The notes beneath the pieces are model-generated. The model saw nothing but the letters and a program-made list of their open reading frames with translations. It had not been told where the DNA came from and made no database searches. From positions 118,945 through 182,944 of the forward strand of contig NZ_JBLTWO010000009.1 in NCBI RefSeq assembly GCF_049889055.1: DNA of 64,000 bases. Direction: 5' to 3'. Position numbers and translations under genes: made by a program. Origin of the DNA: Rhizorhabdus sp049889055 (lineage in GTDB: Bacteria > Pseudomonadota > Alphaproteobacteria > Sphingomonadales > Sphingomonadaceae). The first letter of the stretch is position 1; the number at the start of each line of letters is the position of its first letter. This document shows, piece by piece, positions 20,186 through 29,804 of this stretch.

Positions 20186-20982
20186 GGCTGGGTCTCCGGA
20201 TTGACGGTGGGTTGAGCGCCAAGGTTCGGGTCTAGCGGCGAGCCGAGCGGCATATTGCTGGGCGGCTGCGCGGTACGCGCCGGAGCAGTCGACGCTGCGG
20301 GCTCGAGTTCACGGCTCCAGTCGATCGCGTCGATGTAGATGCCGAGCGGGTTCTTCCGCAGCGTGTCGGCGGATGCAGGCGGCTTGGTCAGGATCGTCAG
20401 GATGCCGGTCCAGTGGGAGGTGCCCGCCGCGCTCCCGCGCTCATAGGCGGTCTCGGTCCACTTAACTTGGAAGGAGCGATCCGATGCCCGGACGACGCTG
20501 GTCACCTGGACCGACACGGTGCGCTGGCCGATCTTGGCAAACGGATCTTCCGCCCGCGCATAGTCGCTGAGAAACTGGGTTCCTCGCGTTGTGGTGAAGT
20601 CAAAGGCCGAGAGCCAGTTGCGCCGCATCAGCACCGGATCGAGCGAGACGCCGCGGACATTCTCGATGAACTTCGCAAGATGCCAGGCGATCTGCGGATC
20701 GGTGGGGCGATAGCTCGCCTCCGCCTTGGTCACGGCCCGGGCCTCGCCCAGGCGATCGACCTCGACGACATACGGCGTGACCCGGCTTTGCAGCGACTGC
20801 CAGATCAGCGCGCCCGACATGGCGGTCGACAGCGACAGCGTGCCGAATGCCATCAGCCGCCAGTTGCGGGCCTGGACACGGGCCGACCCGATGCGGTCGT
20901 CCCAGACCTGGCCGGCGCGTTGATAGGGCGTCTCGGGCTCGGGCGTCTGCGCGTAGCGCTGGACGGCGCGCTTAAAGAGCAT
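20182..20982 (-). CDS. trbF: conjugal transfer protein TrbF (VirB8-like)
   Basis: The 266-residue protein has a membrane helix at about 45-65 (LMAFGTLSLSTAMSGALIW) and a VirB8-type periplasmic domain with YVVEVDRLGEARAV, QIAWHLAKFIENVRGVSLD and FQVKWTETAYERG. It is an inner-membrane scaffold protein of the mating apparatus. It lies between trbL and trbG; no separate trbK or trbH gene is seen. Confidence 0.93.
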   Translation of the reverse strand: MLFKRAVQRYAQTPEPETPYQRAGQVWDDRIGSARVQARNWRLMAFGTLSLSTAMSGALIWQSLQSRVTPYVVEVDRLGEARAVTKAEASYRPTDPQIAWHLAKFIENVRGVSLDPVLMRRNWLSAFDFTTTRGTQFLSDYARAEDPFAKIGQRTVSVQVTSVVRASDRSFQVKWTETAYERGSAAGTSHWTGILTILTKPPASADTLRKNPLGIYIDAIDWSRELEPAASTAPARTAQPPSNMPLGSPLDPNLGAQPTVNPETQP

Positions 20983-21001
20983 GGGATATGAAGATCATGG
21001 C

Positions 21002-22306
21002 TCAATCTTCCCTTTCCTTGATGTCGGGGGTGGCGGATGCACCGCCGCGATCGCCTTCCTTCAGCGTCTGCAGGGCGACTTGGCGGTGATGACGGGCGTC
21101 CTGCTGGCGACGCAGCGACTGTGCCCAGGGCGGCGCGCCGTCGGTGGAGGCGCCCGGAGTTGATCCGGTAGAACCGGCCCCGCCGTTGAGCGCAGACCAG
21201 GCGGCATCACGGCCGCGTTCGGCGGCCTCACCCAATCCCAGCACCGCCGACGCTTTCTGGCGCATCGCGTTGCCCGCCGCCTGCGCCATGCCGCCGATGC
21301 CGGCGCCGACGCTCGACGATCCGGCTGCGGTCTGGCCGAGCTGGTAGGCGGCAGAAGCTGCCGAACCCATGGTCGTGCCGGCGCGGATCGCACCGAGCGC
21401 AGCACCGCCGACCGCACGGGCCGCGCCCATCGCGGCGCCGCCACCAAGTGCTACGACACCAGCCGCACCAACGGCGGTCCCAAGCGCAGCGCCCGCGCCC
21501 AGTTGCGGGGCACCGGCGACGAGGCCCGATGCGATGCCAGGACCGAAGATGCCGAGGCCGAACAGCGTGAGGGAGGCCAGCACGAGGCTCATCGCCTGGC
21601 CGATGTCGGGTTCCTGGCCCTGGAGGGCGGTCGTGAACTCGCTGAAGAAATTGGAGCCGATGCCGACGATGACGGCGAGCACCATCAACTTGATGCCGGA
21701 ACTCACCACATTGCCGAGCACGCGTTCCGCGAGGAAGCTGGTCCGGTTCCAGAGTGCGAACGGCACCAGCACGAAACCGGCGAGCGTCGTCAGCTTGAAC
21801 TCGACGATGCACACGAACATCTGCACGGCGAGGATGAAGAAGGCGATGATCACGATCGCCCAGGCGAACAGCAGCACGATGATGGTCAGGAAATTGTCGA
21901 AGAAGCTGGTGAAGCCCATCAGCTTCGAGACCTGGTCGAGCATCGGCCATGCCGCCGAGAAGCCGGTGCCGGCGAGCCGACCAGGTTTCAGCAGATCCTC
22001 CGCCGAGAGCGTACCGCCGCCTGCAGTCAGGCCGGCTGCCGCGAAGGAGCGGAAAATGATGTCGGCCAGCGTAGAGAAGCGGTTCAGGATGAACGCGAAC
22101 GCGCCGATATAGAGGATCTTCTTGATGAAGCGGCCGATCACGTCCTGCTCGCCGCCCATCGCCCAGAACAGGCCGGCGAGCGTGATGTCGATGCCGATCA
22201 GGGTCGTGGTCAGGAAGGCGACGTCGCCGCCCAGCAGCCCGAACCCGCTGTCGATGTAGCGGATGAAGGTCTGCAGGAACCGATCGATGACGTTGAGGTC
22301 ATTCAT
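21002..22306 (-). CDS. trbL: P-type conjugative transfer protein TrbL (VirB6-like)
   Basis: From ATG 22306 (MNDLNVIDRFLQTFIRYID) the protein has 434 residues, with five or more membrane helices in the first 270. A Gly/Ala-rich C-terminal region follows (GAAALGTAVGAAGVVALGGG), ending in a charged tail. It is the polytopic inner-membrane channel component. The frame is open 16 codons further upstream, but homology begins at MND and AGGA lies just before it. Confidence 0.92.
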   Translation of the reverse strand: MNDLNVIDRFLQTFIRYIDSGFGLLGGDVAFLTTTLIGIDITLAGLFWAMGGEQDVIGRFIKKILYIGAFAFILNRFSTLADIIFRSFAAAGLTAGGGTLSAEDLLKPGRLAGTGFSAAWPMLDQVSKLMGFTSFFDNFLTIIVLLFAWAIVIIAFFILAVQMFVCIVEFKLTTLAGFVLVPFALWNRTSFLAERVLGNVVSSGIKLMVLAVIVGIGSNFFSEFTTALQGQEPDIGQAMSLVLASLTLFGLGIFGPGIASGLVAGAPQLGAGAALGTAVGAAGVVALGGGAAMGAARAVGGAALGAIRAGTTMGSAASAAYQLGQTAAGSSSVGAGIGGMAQAAGNAMRQKASAVLGLGEAAERGRDAAWSALNGGAGSTGSTPGASTDGAPPWAQSLRRQQDARHHRQVALQTLKEGDRGGASATPDIKERED

Positions 22307-22417
22307 AGGAAAATCCTGGAAATGAAGCCGCGGGGTCCGATCTGGGGAGCGCAATCGAACCCCGCGGCGGCAGCGGCGAAGAGGCGAATTCGCCGCTGCC
22401 CGCGCACCGGCTCGGGC

Positions 22418-23176
22418 CTATTGGCCAGGGGGCAATTGACTGTAGGCCGAGCCGGAACCGAGAAACCTGGTGGTCGCGGCCCGTGCGTCGATCTCGGCCT
22501 GCGCGCGGCGCGCCTGCTCGATCGTCTGGGCCCGGTATTGTGCCGCCATCAGGTTCTGGATCTGGAACTGCTGCTTGGCGGTCAGCGCGAGCAACTGGTT
22601 GGTCGCTTGTTGCGCCTGCAACGCGCCTTCGGCGCCCTGGCTTCGCGATACGATGCCGTTCAGGGTCTGCGCGTCAGCCTGGACATTCTCGACGACCTGC
22701 GCCTGCACGCCCATCGTTTGCTTGTAGGCCGCCATCTCGGCGTCGAGCCGGGTCCGCGCGGCAACCACCTGGCCGTTCATCGTCAGCGCCTGATGGAAGC
22801 TCTGGGGAAATAATGCACGGAATTGCTGGTCGAGGCCGTCGACCCGGAACTGGATGCCCTGCGCCTGGCCCATCAACTGGTCGATCTGCTGGAGCGTGCT
22901 GGTGATCGCCTGGATCTCAGGGAAGCTGATGGTCGCGAGATTTTTTGCCTGGTTGATCAGGCTCTGCGCCTGATTCTGCAGGCTGCGGATCTGGTTGTTG
23001 ACCTGCTGGAGCGTTCGCGCGGCGGTGAGCAGGTTCTGGCTGTAGTTGCTCGGATCGAACACGGTGAACTGCGCATGGGCGGGCGCAGTCGGCACGATCA
23101 GTGCGCAGGCCAGCGAACCGATGGCGCCGGCCCCCAGCGCGGTCGCGATCAGATATTTGCGGATTAGGATACGCAT
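22418..23176 (-). CDS. trbJ: P-type conjugative transfer protein TrbJ (VirB5-like)
   Basis: The 252-residue precursor starts MRILIRKYLIATALGAGAIG with a signal peptide ending at APAHA. A long helical, Gln-rich region follows (NLLTAARTLQQVNNQIRSLQNQ, then QIQNLMAAQYRAQTIEQARRAQ). TrbJ acts in pilus assembly and donor-recipient contact. An adjacent in-frame GTG could also start it. GGAG lies nine bases before the ATG. Confidence 0.92.
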   Translation of the reverse strand: MRILIRKYLIATALGAGAIGSLACALIVPTAPAHAQFTVFDPSNYSQNLLTAARTLQQVNNQIRSLQNQAQSLINQAKNLATISFPEIQAITSTLQQIDQLMGQAQGIQFRVDGLDQQFRALFPQSFHQALTMNGQVVAARTRLDAEMAAYKQTMGVQAQVVENVQADAQTLNGIVSRSQGAEGALQAQQATNQLLALTAKQQFQIQNLMAAQYRAQTIEQARRAQAEIDARAATTRFLGSGSAYSQLPPGQ

Positions 23177-23182
23177 CACTTG

Positions 23183-25621
23183 TTACTCCTTGGCTTGGGG
23201 GACGGGAAATTCGGCGAGGAGGCCGGCGGCCCAATCGAGGCCGGCGCCTTCCAGGAAGCGGGCCGCGAAATCATGCGCGCCATGCTCGGCCAGCAGCGCG
23301 TCGATGCGCGCCTGGGTCGCGGGATCGGAGGCGCCGCACAGCGCCAGCGCGATCGGGCCGAGACCCAGCTCGAAAAGGCGGTTGCCGCGTGCAGATTGCA
23401 GATAATAATGCCGCTTGGGGGTGGCGCGGCTGACCAGCTCGATCTGGCGGTCGTTGAGGCCGAACCGCTCGTAAGCGGCACGCGACTGCGGTTCGATCGC
23501 GCGGTCGTTGGGCAGCAAGATGCGCTGCGGGCAGCTTTCGATGATGGCAGGGGCGATGCTGCTGTCGGCGATGTCGGCCAGGCTCTGCGTCGCGAACAGC
23601 ACCGCGACATTCTTCTTGCGCAGGACCTTCAACCATTCGCGGATGCGCGCGGCGAAGAGCGAATGGTCAAGGAAGATCCAGGCCTCGTCGAGCACCAGCA
23701 ACGTCGGCCGTCCGTCGAAGCGCTCCTCCAGCCGGTGGAACAGATAGGTCAGCACCGGGGCGACGACGCCCGCCTGCCCCATCAGCGCCTCGGTCTCGAA
23801 ACACTGGACATCGGCGAGCGCGAGATGCTGCTCGGCCGCGTCGAGGAGACGGCCATAGGGGCCGTCGAGCGTATAGGCGGTAAGCGCGGTGCGCAGCGCA
23901 TTGGACTGGAGCAGCATGGCGAGCCCGGTCAGCGTGCGCTCCTCCGGGGGTGCCGATGCGAGACTGCCCAACGCCGACCAGACGGCGTCCTTGACCTCGG
24001 GCGTGACCAAGACCTTTTCGTGCGCCAGCAGCGCCGCGATCCATTCCGCCGCCCAGCTCCGCTCGCTGGCATCGTCGATCCGGCGCAGCGGCTGGAACGC
24101 CAGCGTTTCGCCGCTGTCCGCGCCGAGCCCCAATGCATGATGAGCGCCGCCCATCGCCAGCACCGCCGCGCGCGCCGAATAGCCCTTGTCGAAGATATAG
24201 AGTTGGGAGCCGGCATAGCGCCGGAACTGCAGCGCGATGAGCGCCAGCAGCACCGACTTGCCGGCACCAGTCGGGCCGACGACGAGCATGTGCCCGACAT
24301 CGCCGACATGGGTCGAGAGGCGAAATGGCGTCGATCCGCTGGTCTGCGCATAGAGCAGCGGCGGGCCGCCGAGGTGCCGGTTTTCCGTCGGGCCTGCCCA
24401 GACGGACGACAGCGGCATGAGATGGGCAAGGTTGAGCGTATGGACCAGCGGCTGGCGCACATTGGCGTAGGCCTGGCCGGGTAGCGACGACAGCCACGCC
24501 TCGACCGCGTTGACGCCCTCGCGCTTGGCTGTGAAGCCGAGGCCATTGACGATCCGCTCGACCGCGCGGACCTTGTCCTCGGCTCGGGCGCGATCGGTAT
24601 CAGCGACGGTGATCGTCGTGGTCAGATAGCCGAAGGCGACGTGATCGCCGCCGAGCGCCTGCAGCGCGAGATCGGCATCGACCACCTTGTTGTCAGCGTC
24701 GGTATCAAGAAGCTGGACCGGCTGGTTGTACATCACCTCGCGCAGCAGCGCGGTGATCGATTTGCGCTTGTTGAACCATTGGCGTCTGATCTTGGTCAGC
24801 GCCTTGGTCGCGTCGGTCTTGTCGAGCGCGATGAAGCGCGTGACCCAGCGGTAGCCGAAATCCTGGTGGTTGAGCGCATCGAGGATGCCGGGCCGGCTGA
24901 CGTTCGGAAAACCGAGCACGGTCAGCGTGCGCAGATGGCGGCCCCCAAGCATGGGCTCCAGCCCGCCGACCAGCGGCGTGTCGGCGAGCAGTGCATCGAG
25001 ATAGATCGGTGTCTCCGGCACGGCGACCGGATGACGGCGGCTTGAAATGGTGTCGTGGAGATAGGTCAGCGTCTCGGCGTCGCTCAAGGGCCGCGCCTCG
25101 GGCATGAAGCCCGACAGGAGGTCGAGCACACGATCGGTCTCGGCGATGAAGCCGGCGAGGCCGGCGTGCCAGTCCCGCCCTTTCGCGTCGTCAGGCCGCT
25201 CGACCAGCGTCCGTCCCGCCGCGTCGCTGCTGTCGGCGGGCGGCAGCCAGACCAGCGTGCCGTGGAAGCGGCTTTCGAAATGCTGACCCTCGGCTTCGAA
25301 CCCGGCTCGCCGCTCCTGCTCGACCAGCCACGACGCAGGATCGGGAAAGGCGCTCTCGGGATAACCGAGCGCCTCGCGCCGTTCGGCCTCGAAAAACAAG
25401 GCCCAGCCCGAGCCGAGCCGCTTGAGGACATTGTTTGCCCGTGCGCAGGCCGACACCAGTTCCGCCTCGGTCGCGCTTTCGAGATCGGGACCGCGAAAGG
25501 CGAAGCTGCGCTGGAAGCTGCCGTCCTTGTTGAGGATGACGCCGGGCGCGACCAAAGCTGCCCATGGCAGATGGTCGGCGAGCCGATCGGCTCGCGACCG
25601 ATATTCCGCGAGGTTCAGCAT
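23183..25621 (-). CDS. trbE: conjugal transfer ATPase TrbE (VirB4-like)
   Basis: The 812-residue cytoplasmic ATPase energises pilus assembly. Walker A is VVGPTGAGKSVLLALIALQF, Walker B is LLVLDEAWIFLDHSLF, and the N-terminal VirB4 region begins MLNLAEYRSRADRLADHLPWAAL. The start at 25621 overlaps the trbD stop by seven bases. The frame is open 129 codons further upstream, but that extension runs through trbD and trbC and is not protein-like. Confidence 0.95.
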   Translation of the reverse strand: MLNLAEYRSRADRLADHLPWAALVAPGVILNKDGSFQRSFAFRGPDLESATEAELVSACARANNVLKRLGSGWALFFEAERREALGYPESAFPDPASWLVEQERRAGFEAEGQHFESRFHGTLVWLPPADSSDAAGRTLVERPDDAKGRDWHAGLAGFIAETDRVLDLLSGFMPEARPLSDAETLTYLHDTISSRRHPVAVPETPIYLDALLADTPLVGGLEPMLGGRHLRTLTVLGFPNVSRPGILDALNHQDFGYRWVTRFIALDKTDATKALTKIRRQWFNKRKSITALLREVMYNQPVQLLDTDADNKVVDADLALQALGGDHVAFGYLTTTITVADTDRARAEDKVRAVERIVNGLGFTAKREGVNAVEAWLSSLPGQAYANVRQPLVHTLNLAHLMPLSSVWAGPTENRHLGGPPLLYAQTSGSTPFRLSTHVGDVGHMLVVGPTGAGKSVLLALIALQFRRYAGSQLYIFDKGYSARAAVLAMGGAHHALGLGADSGETLAFQPLRRIDDASERSWAAEWIAALLAHEKVLVTPEVKDAVWSALGSLASAPPEERTLTGLAMLLQSNALRTALTAYTLDGPYGRLLDAAEQHLALADVQCFETEALMGQAGVVAPVLTYLFHRLEERFDGRPTLLVLDEAWIFLDHSLFAARIREWLKVLRKKNVAVLFATQSLADIADSSIAPAIIESCPQRILLPNDRAIEPQSRAAYERFGLNDRQIELVSRATPKRHYYLQSARGNRLFELGLGPIALALCGASDPATQARIDALLAEHGAHDFAARFLEGAGLDWAAGLLAEFPVPQAKE

Positions 25622-25875
25622 GCCAGATATCCTTTCTGGCGCAGATGGCGGAGCAGCACGGGCACGAAGTCCGGATCGCGGCGGGCCGCGAACACCGCGA
25701 TGCTGTGGCCGATCGCCCAGATCGCGATGCCGACCAGCCACTGCTGGAGACCCAGGCCAACCGCGGCCGCGATCGTGCCGTTGACGATCGCGATGCCGCG
25801 CGGCGCACCACCCAGCAGGATGGCTTGCCCCAGGCTGGCGTGGATCGGCGCCTCGAATCCCTCGATGTGGCTCAC
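25615..25875 (-). CDS. trbD: conjugal transfer protein TrbD (VirB3-like)
   Basis: The 86-residue inner-membrane protein begins MSHIEGFEAPIHASLGQAILLGGAPRG, has two adjacent hydrophobic segments (about 27-60), and ends DPDFVPVLLRHLRQKGYLAC. This matches TrbD/VirB3, which partners the TrbE ATPase. It overlaps trbE and trbC. Confidence 0.9.
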   Translation of the reverse strand: MSHIEGFEAPIHASLGQAILLGGAPRGIAIVNGTIAAAVGLGLQQWLVGIAIWAIGHSIAVFAARRDPDFVPVLLRHLRQKGYLAC

Positions 25876-26207
25876 GCGACGAGCGCCCCGCCGCCGAAGC
25901 TGAAGAAGGAGAGGAAAAAGCTCGAGGCGGCAAAGGCGATCGACAGGCCGAAGACGATCTGGATGAGCTTGCGAAAACCCCCGGCGGTCTCGCCGAATGC
26001 GAGCGCAAGCCCCGTGGAAATGATGATCAGCACCGCGACGATCTTGGCGACCGGCCCCTGGACCGATTCCAGCACCTGCTGGAGCGGCTGCTCCCAGGGC
26101 ATGCCCGCACCGCTGGCATAGGCGCGGCCGGTGATGGTGATCGACAGGCCGAGGATCAGCCCGGTGACGAAGAAGCGGTCGCGATTGGGAATACGAACGG
26201 TCGTCAT
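25872..26207 (-). CDS. trbC: conjugal pilin TrbC (VirB2-like)
   Basis: The 111-residue pilin precursor has a long N-terminal signal (RFFVTGLILGLSITITGRAYASG), then MPWEQPLQQVLESVQGPVAKIVAVLIIISTGLAL and a second hydrophobic helix. It supplies the major subunit of the conjugative pilus. Its start lies two bases from the trbB stop. Confidence 0.92.
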   Translation of the reverse strand: MTTVRIPNRDRFFVTGLILGLSITITGRAYASGAGMPWEQPLQQVLESVQGPVAKIVAVLIIISTGLALAFGETAGGFRKLIQIVFGLSIAFAASSFFLSFFSFGGGALVA

Positions 26208-26208
26208 G

Positions 26209-27210
26209 TCAGTCTCCTTGCAGTTCAGGGGTCAAGGGCGGGGTGAGATCGACGACGGCGTAGTCGCCGTCTGGATCGAGCCCGGCGACGCGGGCGATCG
26301 TCTCGATGCGCCGCGCGGTGCCGCGCCCGGCAATGAACACGATCATGTCGATGGCCTCGGCGATCAGGCGGCGCGGCACGGTGACCACGGCCTCCTGGAT
26401 GAGCTGCTCGATCCGGTAGAGCGCGGACGCCGCGCTGTTGGCGTGGACGGTCGCGATCCCGCCGGGATGGCCGGTGTTCCAGGCCTTGAGCATGTCGAGC
26501 GCTTCGCCGCCGCGAACCTCGCCGACTATGATGCGATCGGGCCGAAGCCGCAGCGTCGAGCGCACGAGATCGCCCATCGTTACCGTGTCGGCCCGGGTCC
26601 TGAGCGCCACCGTGTCGAGCGCCGGCGATTGCAGCTCGCGGGTGTCCTCGATCAGGATCACCCGTTCGTCGAGATGGGCCATCTCGGCGAGCAGTGCGTT
26701 GGCGAGCGTGGTCTTGCCCGAACTGGTCCCGCCAGCGACAAGGATGTTGCGGCGGTCGACGACCGCGAGCGACAGAAGGCGCGCCGCCTCCGCCGACATG
26801 ATGCCGTCGGTCACATAGTCCATGAGCGTGTAGATCCGCGCTGCCGGCTTGCGGATCGAAAAGCACGGAGCCGTCGAAACCGGCGGCAGGATTCCTTCGA
26901 ACCGCTCGCCGGCGCCGATGCCGAGCGGTGGCAGTTCAGCCGACACGATGGGCTTGTCGCCGTGCACCTCGGTCCGGACATGGGATGCCACCAACCGGAT
27001 GATCCGCTCGACCTGGGGCGCATCGAGCTTCACGTCGGTATCGACACGGCCCTCGCCGAGGATATCGACGCGCAGTGCGCCGTCGGGATTGACCATGATC
27101 TCGATCACCCGCGGGTCGGAGAGCGCGGCGGCAATCGCCGGCCCCATCGCGGTGCGCAGCATGGCGCGGCGGCGTTCCGCCGAGACACTTGTCGCCTGGG
27201 CGGACATCAC
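26209..27210 (-). CDS. trbB: conjugal transfer ATPase TrbB (VirB11-like)
   Basis: The 333-residue hexameric ATPase has Walker A VAGGTSSGKTTLANALL, an Asp box VILIEDTRELQSPAL, Walker B/His-box regions PDRIIVGEVRGGEALDMLKAWNTGHPGG, and IEQLIQEAVVTVPRRLIAEAIDM. It powers T4SS assembly at the inner membrane. It is the first trb gene and overlaps the CopG gene stop by four bases. Confidence 0.95.
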   Translation of the reverse strand: MMSAQATSVSAERRRAMLRTAMGPAIAAALSDPRVIEIMVNPDGALRVDILGEGRVDTDVKLDAPQVERIIRLVASHVRTEVHGDKPIVSAELPPLGIGAGERFEGILPPVSTAPCFSIRKPAARIYTLMDYVTDGIMSAEAARLLSLAVVDRRNILVAGGTSSGKTTLANALLAEMAHLDERVILIEDTRELQSPALDTVALRTRADTVTMGDLVRSTLRLRPDRIIVGEVRGGEALDMLKAWNTGHPGGIATVHANSAASALYRIEQLIQEAVVTVPRRLIAEAIDMIVFIAGRGTARRIETIARVAGLDPDGDYAVVDLTPPLTPELQGD

Positions 27211-27611
27211 GATGCGCCTCCAGCGGGGTCGATAGGCGCCAGCGTGCGGGTGCCGCCGGCGATGTGGCGGCCGACCTGCGAGACGAACGCCTCGAAACGA
27301 TCCCGACCGATGGCGCGGGCTGCGGCATCGGCTTCGGGCAGCGGCGCCGTCACCATCAACTGGTAGCGGACGAACAGCGACAGGCTTTCCAGCAGCACGT
27401 CGATGTCGCGCCGCGCGCCGGCGAGTTCGCGTGTCAGGCGGTCGAGGCGAACCTTGAGGAGGTCGTCGATTTCCTTTGTCCCCCGGCGCGCCAGCCAGTC
27501 TTTCAGCGCATCGTTGACGAGGTGGCTCTTGTTGCCGCGCGGACCGGCGGCGAGCGCTTCCAGCGCATCGCTGAGTTCGCGGTCGATATAGAGGTTCTGG
27601 CGGATCTTCAT
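27207..27611 (-). CDS. CopG family ribbon-helix-helix regulator
   Basis: From ATG 27611 the protein has 134 residues: MKIRQNLYIDRELSDALEALAAGPRGNKSHLVNDALKDWLAR, a ribbon-helix-helix DNA-binding N-terminus, then a helical C-terminal part. It sits between traG and trbB, as in related elements where it is called a CopG-family regulator of the trb operon. It probably autoregulates transfer genes. The frame is open further upstream into traG but is not protein-like there. Confidence 0.85.
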   Translation of the reverse strand: MKIRQNLYIDRELSDALEALAAGPRGNKSHLVNDALKDWLARRGTKEIDDLLKVRLDRLTRELAGARRDIDVLLESLSLFVRYQLMVTAPLPEADAAARAIGRDRFEAFVSQVGRHIAGGTRTLAPIDPAGGAS

Positions 27612-27618
27612 CGCGACC

Positions 27619-29643
27619 TCAGAAATCCGGTATGAGGTCGCGCTTCGCGCCCTCGTTGATTGCATGACCCCGGACGACGGCGTTTTGCCCTTGCGCCTGG
27701 TCCATGGCGCGCTTGTCGGCGGCGACATCTTCGTCGTCGGGCACGATCTGGGGATCGCGCGTTTCGGCGGCGTCGGTTGCCTTGGAAACCTGTTCGGGAA
27801 GGCCTGGATGGCGCTGCTGCTGCATGCCGCCATCGTCCTCGCCGCCTGCGGCGTCCTCCGCCTGGTGCAGTCGGTCATCGGTGCTGCGCACCTGGTTGGA
27901 CCAGTCGTCACCGCGCGACTTCGGCCGATCCGCATATTGGCCCGACGCCAGTTTGGGTGCGGCAGCCACGCGCGCGGCGAAGTTGCGATCTCGGAAATAG
28001 CGCAGCTTGCGCGCCCGGATCGGCGCGAGCCCGGACACGAGCACGAGTTCCTCGTCGGGCGAAAGCTGCATGACCTCGCCGGGCGTCAGGAGCTGGCGGG
28101 CGGTCTCCTGGCGGCTGACCATGACGTGCGCGAGCCACGGCGCGAGCCTGTGTCCGGCATAGTTGCGCATCGCGCGCTGTTCGGTCGCGGTGCCGAGCGC
28201 GTCGGAAATGCGCTTGGCGGTTCGCTCGTCATTGGTCGCGAAGGCGACGCGGACATGGCAATTATCGAGGATGGCGTTGTGGTCGCCGTAAGCCTTCTCG
28301 ATCTGGTTGAGGCTCTGCGCGATCAGGAAGGCGCGGATGCCGTAGCCGGCCATGAAGGCGAGACTGGTCTCGAAGAAATCGAGGCGGCCCAGCGCCGGGA
28401 ATTCGTCGAGCATCATCAGGAGCTGGTGCCGGCGCGTGGAAGTGCCGGGCTGGTCGAGCCGCTCGGTCAGGCGGCGGCCGATCTGGTTGAGCACGAGGCG
28501 GATCAGCGGCTTGGTGCGGCTGATGTCAGACGGCGGGATGACAAGATAGAGTGACAGGGGGCGCTCGGCCTCGATCAGGTCGGCGATCCGCCAGTCGCAG
28601 CGCGACGTGACCTCGGCGACGGTCGGATCGCGGTAGAGGGCGAGGAAGGACATCGCGGTCGACAGCACGCCGGAGCGCTCGTTCTCGCTCTTGTTGAGCA
28701 GTTCGCGCGCGGCGGATGCGACGACGGGATGGACCCGGGGGTTTTTGTCGTCGCCGAGATGATTGGTGGTCATCATCCTTCGCAGCGTGGCGACGAAGCT
28801 GTGCTGCGGATCGGAGAGGAAGGTCGCGACTCGGGCGAGCGTCTTCTCCTCCTCGGCGTAGAGGATGTGGAGGATCGCGCCGACCAGCAGCGAATGACTG
28901 GTCTTCTCCCAATGATTGCGGCGTTCGAGCGCGCCTTCCGGATCGACCAGGATGTCGGCGATATTCTGGACGTCGCGCACTTCGTCGATGCCGCGCCGGA
29001 CCTCGAGCAGCGGATTGTAATGCGCCGACGCCTCGTCGGTCGGGTTGAACAGCAGGCAATGAGAGAACCGCGCGCGCCATCCGGCGGTCAGCGTCCAGTT
29101 CTCGCCCTTGATATCGTGCACGACGGTCGAGCCGATCCAGGTCAGCAAAGTCGGGACGACGAGGCCCACGCCCTTGCCCGATCGGGTCGGAGCGAACGCC
29201 ATGATGTGCTCGGGGCCGTCATGGCGTAGATAGCGGCCACCGAGCGTGCCTAGCATGACGCCAGCGTCGCGATGGAGCCCGGCGCGCTCGACTTCGCGGG
29301 GGCTTGCCCACCGCGCAGAACCGTAAGTGGTGACGTTGCTCGACTGGCGCGCGCGCCAGAGCGAACCGAAGATCGCCGCCGCGCAGCCGAGGAAGCCGCT
29401 GGCGGCAGCCAGCATGCCCGCCTTGTCGAAGACGAGTGGGGCGTAGGCGTCATAGTGATACCACCAGCCGAACAGCGCCCAGGGATGGTAGACCGGAACA
29501 GCGCCGAGCCGGAACCACGGCAGCCCCAGTTCGGGCTGATAGGCGAGCATCGCCGCTGCCCATTGTGTCGCGGCCCACACCCCCGCGATCACGAGTCCGA
29601 AGACGACAAGGATCTGGCCGATGAGCAATTTGGTGGGTGTCAC
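27619..29643 (-). CDS. traG: type IV coupling protein TraG (VirD4-like)
   Basis: The 674-residue protein starts at GTG 29643 and has two N-terminal membrane helices (about 7-28 and 75-95). Walker A is AFAPTRSGKGVGLVVPTLLTW and Walker B is LLMMLDEFPALGRLDFFE; a RAFLIAQSLNQIEKAYG segment follows. It delivers the relaxase-DNA complex to the secretion channel. The C-terminal tail is Asp/Gln-rich. A gap of 161 bases separates it from the next gene upstream. Confidence 0.95.
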   Translation of the reverse strand: MTPTKLLIGQILVVFGLVIAGVWAATQWAAAMLAYQPELGLPWFRLGAVPVYHPWALFGWWYHYDAYAPLVFDKAGMLAAASGFLGCAAAIFGSLWRARQSSNVTTYGSARWASPREVERAGLHRDAGVMLGTLGGRYLRHDGPEHIMAFAPTRSGKGVGLVVPTLLTWIGSTVVHDIKGENWTLTAGWRARFSHCLLFNPTDEASAHYNPLLEVRRGIDEVRDVQNIADILVDPEGALERRNHWEKTSHSLLVGAILHILYAEEEKTLARVATFLSDPQHSFVATLRRMMTTNHLGDDKNPRVHPVVASAARELLNKSENERSGVLSTAMSFLALYRDPTVAEVTSRCDWRIADLIEAERPLSLYLVIPPSDISRTKPLIRLVLNQIGRRLTERLDQPGTSTRRHQLLMMLDEFPALGRLDFFETSLAFMAGYGIRAFLIAQSLNQIEKAYGDHNAILDNCHVRVAFATNDERTAKRISDALGTATEQRAMRNYAGHRLAPWLAHVMVSRQETARQLLTPGEVMQLSPDEELVLVSGLAPIRARKLRYFRDRNFAARVAAAPKLASGQYADRPKSRGDDWSNQVRSTDDRLHQAEDAAGGEDDGGMQQQRHPGLPEQVSKATDAAETRDPQIVPDDEDVAADKRAMDQAQGQNAVVRGHAINEGAKRDLIPDF

Positions 29644-29804
29644 GTCGAGGCTCCCGCCCGCCGGACAGGATCGGCTCGGGCGGATTCAGACTCGGTGACG
29701 GAGGCCAAAAACGGAACGGCGCTGATGGGAGCAGATGGGCTCGCGTCGGCCCGTTCCGGCCAGATACCGGAACCGGAAGCTATCTGGCAGGCGCCGTCCG
29801 GCGG

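Noticed and set aside
25622..26008. N-terminal extension of trbE
   Set aside because: The frame is open, but the extension reads through trbD and trbC in another frame and family homology begins at MLNLAEY.
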